From contig NZ_FXTO01000011.1 of assembly GCF_900182725.1 (NCBI RefSeq), positions 34,311 to 98,310 of the forward strand: a DNA stretch of 64,000 nt. Direction: 5' to 3'. Shown in pieces: positions 63,438 through 64,000 of the stretch. Made by a program: the position numbers and the translations under genes. A model generated the notes under the pieces. It was given only the letters and a program-made list of their open reading frames with translations, did not search any database and was not told where the DNA came from. How positions within the stretch are numbered: position 1 is the stretch's first letter; the number at the start of each line of letters is the position of its first letter. This DNA comes from Thalassovita litoralis. Lineage in GTDB: Bacteria > Pseudomonadota > Alphaproteobacteria > Rhodobacterales > Rhodobacteraceae.

Positions 63438-63531
63438 ACCCTTAAAAACTTGACTGTTCTTATGTCTACCAACTAACAAATCAGTATACATCGTCTACCA
63501 AACGTCTATCACTGATCCACCAGAGACTTTC
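63438..63531. other. A/T-rich gap with GTCTACC repeats, possible attachment region
   Basis: TGTCTACC occurs inside the tRNA-Leu gene (63414-63421), again at 63463-63470, and as CGTCTACC at 63492-63499, immediately before the integrase gene. Base composition drops sharply in GC here. Short repeats between a tRNA and an integrase suggest recombination or arm sites, but no full-length duplication of the tRNA end is seen. Confidence 0.45.
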
Positions 63532-63909
63532 ATGCCAACAGCTAAGCCCATCACACAAGCCACCCTTAACAAAATCCAACCGACAGGAAAGGTTCAATTC
63601 ATTCGGGACGACTCGCTGCGTGGCTTTGGTATCAAGGTGACTGCAAAGGGGGAAGCCTCTTATTTTGTTGAAAAGCGGGTTCGTGGTGGCCGGGTTGTAC
63701 GGAAACAAATCGGTAGTGTTGACCTACTGAGTCTGAGAGAAGCTAGAACAGAGGCTCAAGAGCTACTGTTACGCCTATCGAAAGGTGAAGATGTAGCAAG
63801 GACAGCTAAGATTGAAGCCGCACCACAAGACAGCCTTGCCAAGACGCTTGAACGATACGTTAGCATCAAGACGACAAGTAAAAGGATGAAAGAATCGACT
63901 GCGGCGTAA
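63532..63909 (+). pseudogene. Phage/island integrase, truncated
   Basis: The 125-residue open frame covers only the N-terminal arm-binding domain of a tyrosine recombinase (DUF4102 type): DDSLRGFGIKVTAKGEASYFV and IGSVDLLSLREARTEAQELL, then the core-binding start SLAKTLERYVSIKTT. Normal integrases have about 400 residues, so the core-binding and catalytic domains are missing. The frame stops where the sequence becomes GC-rich, apparently due to an inserted element. Composition is clearly lower in GC than the chromosome. It is probably inactive. Confidence 0.82.
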
Positions 63910-63933
63910 GGTTCCGCCGAGGGCCGTCTTGCC

Positions 63934-64000
63934 TCAGCAGCTCTTCTCGTCGGCCATGATGCTCTCGACGACTTTGGGATCACACTGTTCGTCGCGCAGG
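63934..64000 (-). CDS. 3' end of an unknown gene, possibly a transposase
   Basis: Only the last 21 residues are in the window (starting LRDEQCDPKVVESIM on the minus strand, stop TGA at 63936-63934). The GC-rich sequence begins right where the integrase frame ends, which suggests an insertion element. The residues are too few to assign a family; the transposase idea rests on position only. Confidence 0.35.
   Translation of the reverse strand, partial: LRDEQCDPKVVESIMADEKSC

Noticed and set aside
1..64000. CRISPR array or rRNA genes
   Set aside because: No regularly spaced direct repeats and no rRNA-like sequence were seen in the window.

Overview
The window is about 64 kb of dense, high-GC bacterial chromosome. 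It has no rRNA operon and no CRISPR array. Gene content points to an alphaproteobacterium of the Rhodobacterales (Roseobacter group): a propionyl-CoA carboxylase cluster with a ScfR/PccR-type regulator and TTTGCAAA boxes, betICBA divergent from choXWV, DUF1127, DUF6497-like and YdcH small proteins, and many four- or five-base start/stop overlaps. The genus cannot be fixed from this sequence alone.

Layout. 1-3.6 kb: 3' part of ppk1, then ppx and a small exported protein. 3.6-7.9 kb: nuclease, DnaJ/TerB-like protein, GNAT, VOC protein and nhaA. 7.9-19.6 kb: the propionyl-CoA to succinyl-CoA module (methylmalonyl-CoA mutase, pccA, pccB, pccR) with several small lipoproteins and uncharacterised proteins between pccA and pccB, and an MFS transporter between pccB and pccR. 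19.6-29.4 kb: a hydrolase, YdcH, and a choline/choline-sulfate to glycine betaine locus (betA, betB, betC, betI facing choX, choW, choV). 29.5-47.8 kb: exporters, YebC, two convergent SLC13-type permeases, YmdB, OsmC, 5-formyl-THF cyclo-ligase, MgtE, a guanine deaminase / 8-oxoguanine deaminase pair, a HisN-like phosphatase, regulators, a BI-1 family protein and ribosomal protein L33. 47.9-53.6 kb: rnpB, an amidase, an excalibur-type lipoprotein, gatCA, a UPF0173 hydrolase, a periplasmic DsrE-like protein and tadA. 53.7-60.6 kb: an RluB-type pseudouridine synthase, then a plus-strand cluster joining XpaC, TelA, a DUF2927 lipoprotein, an SPFH-GYF protein, an NTF2-like protein and a membrane-anchored double zinc ribbon protein. 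60.6-64 kb: nitroreductase, dtd, an acyl-CoA dehydrogenase with a TTG start, tRNA-Leu(TAA), and a truncated integrase cut off by what looks like another inserted element.

The best candidate for an under-described system is the 54.8-60.6 kb cluster. It merges homologues of two envelope-stress gene sets that are separate in Bacillus (xpaC-yaaN and the ydj SPFH/zinc-ribbon set) and adds a lipoprotein with a peptidase-like HEEIAQ motif and a 27-residue membrane peptide. A second notable signal is a small dispersed element (CATCTTGC-N3-AAATAC, in two copies next to a GTGGGGG hairpin) found in several gene junctions.
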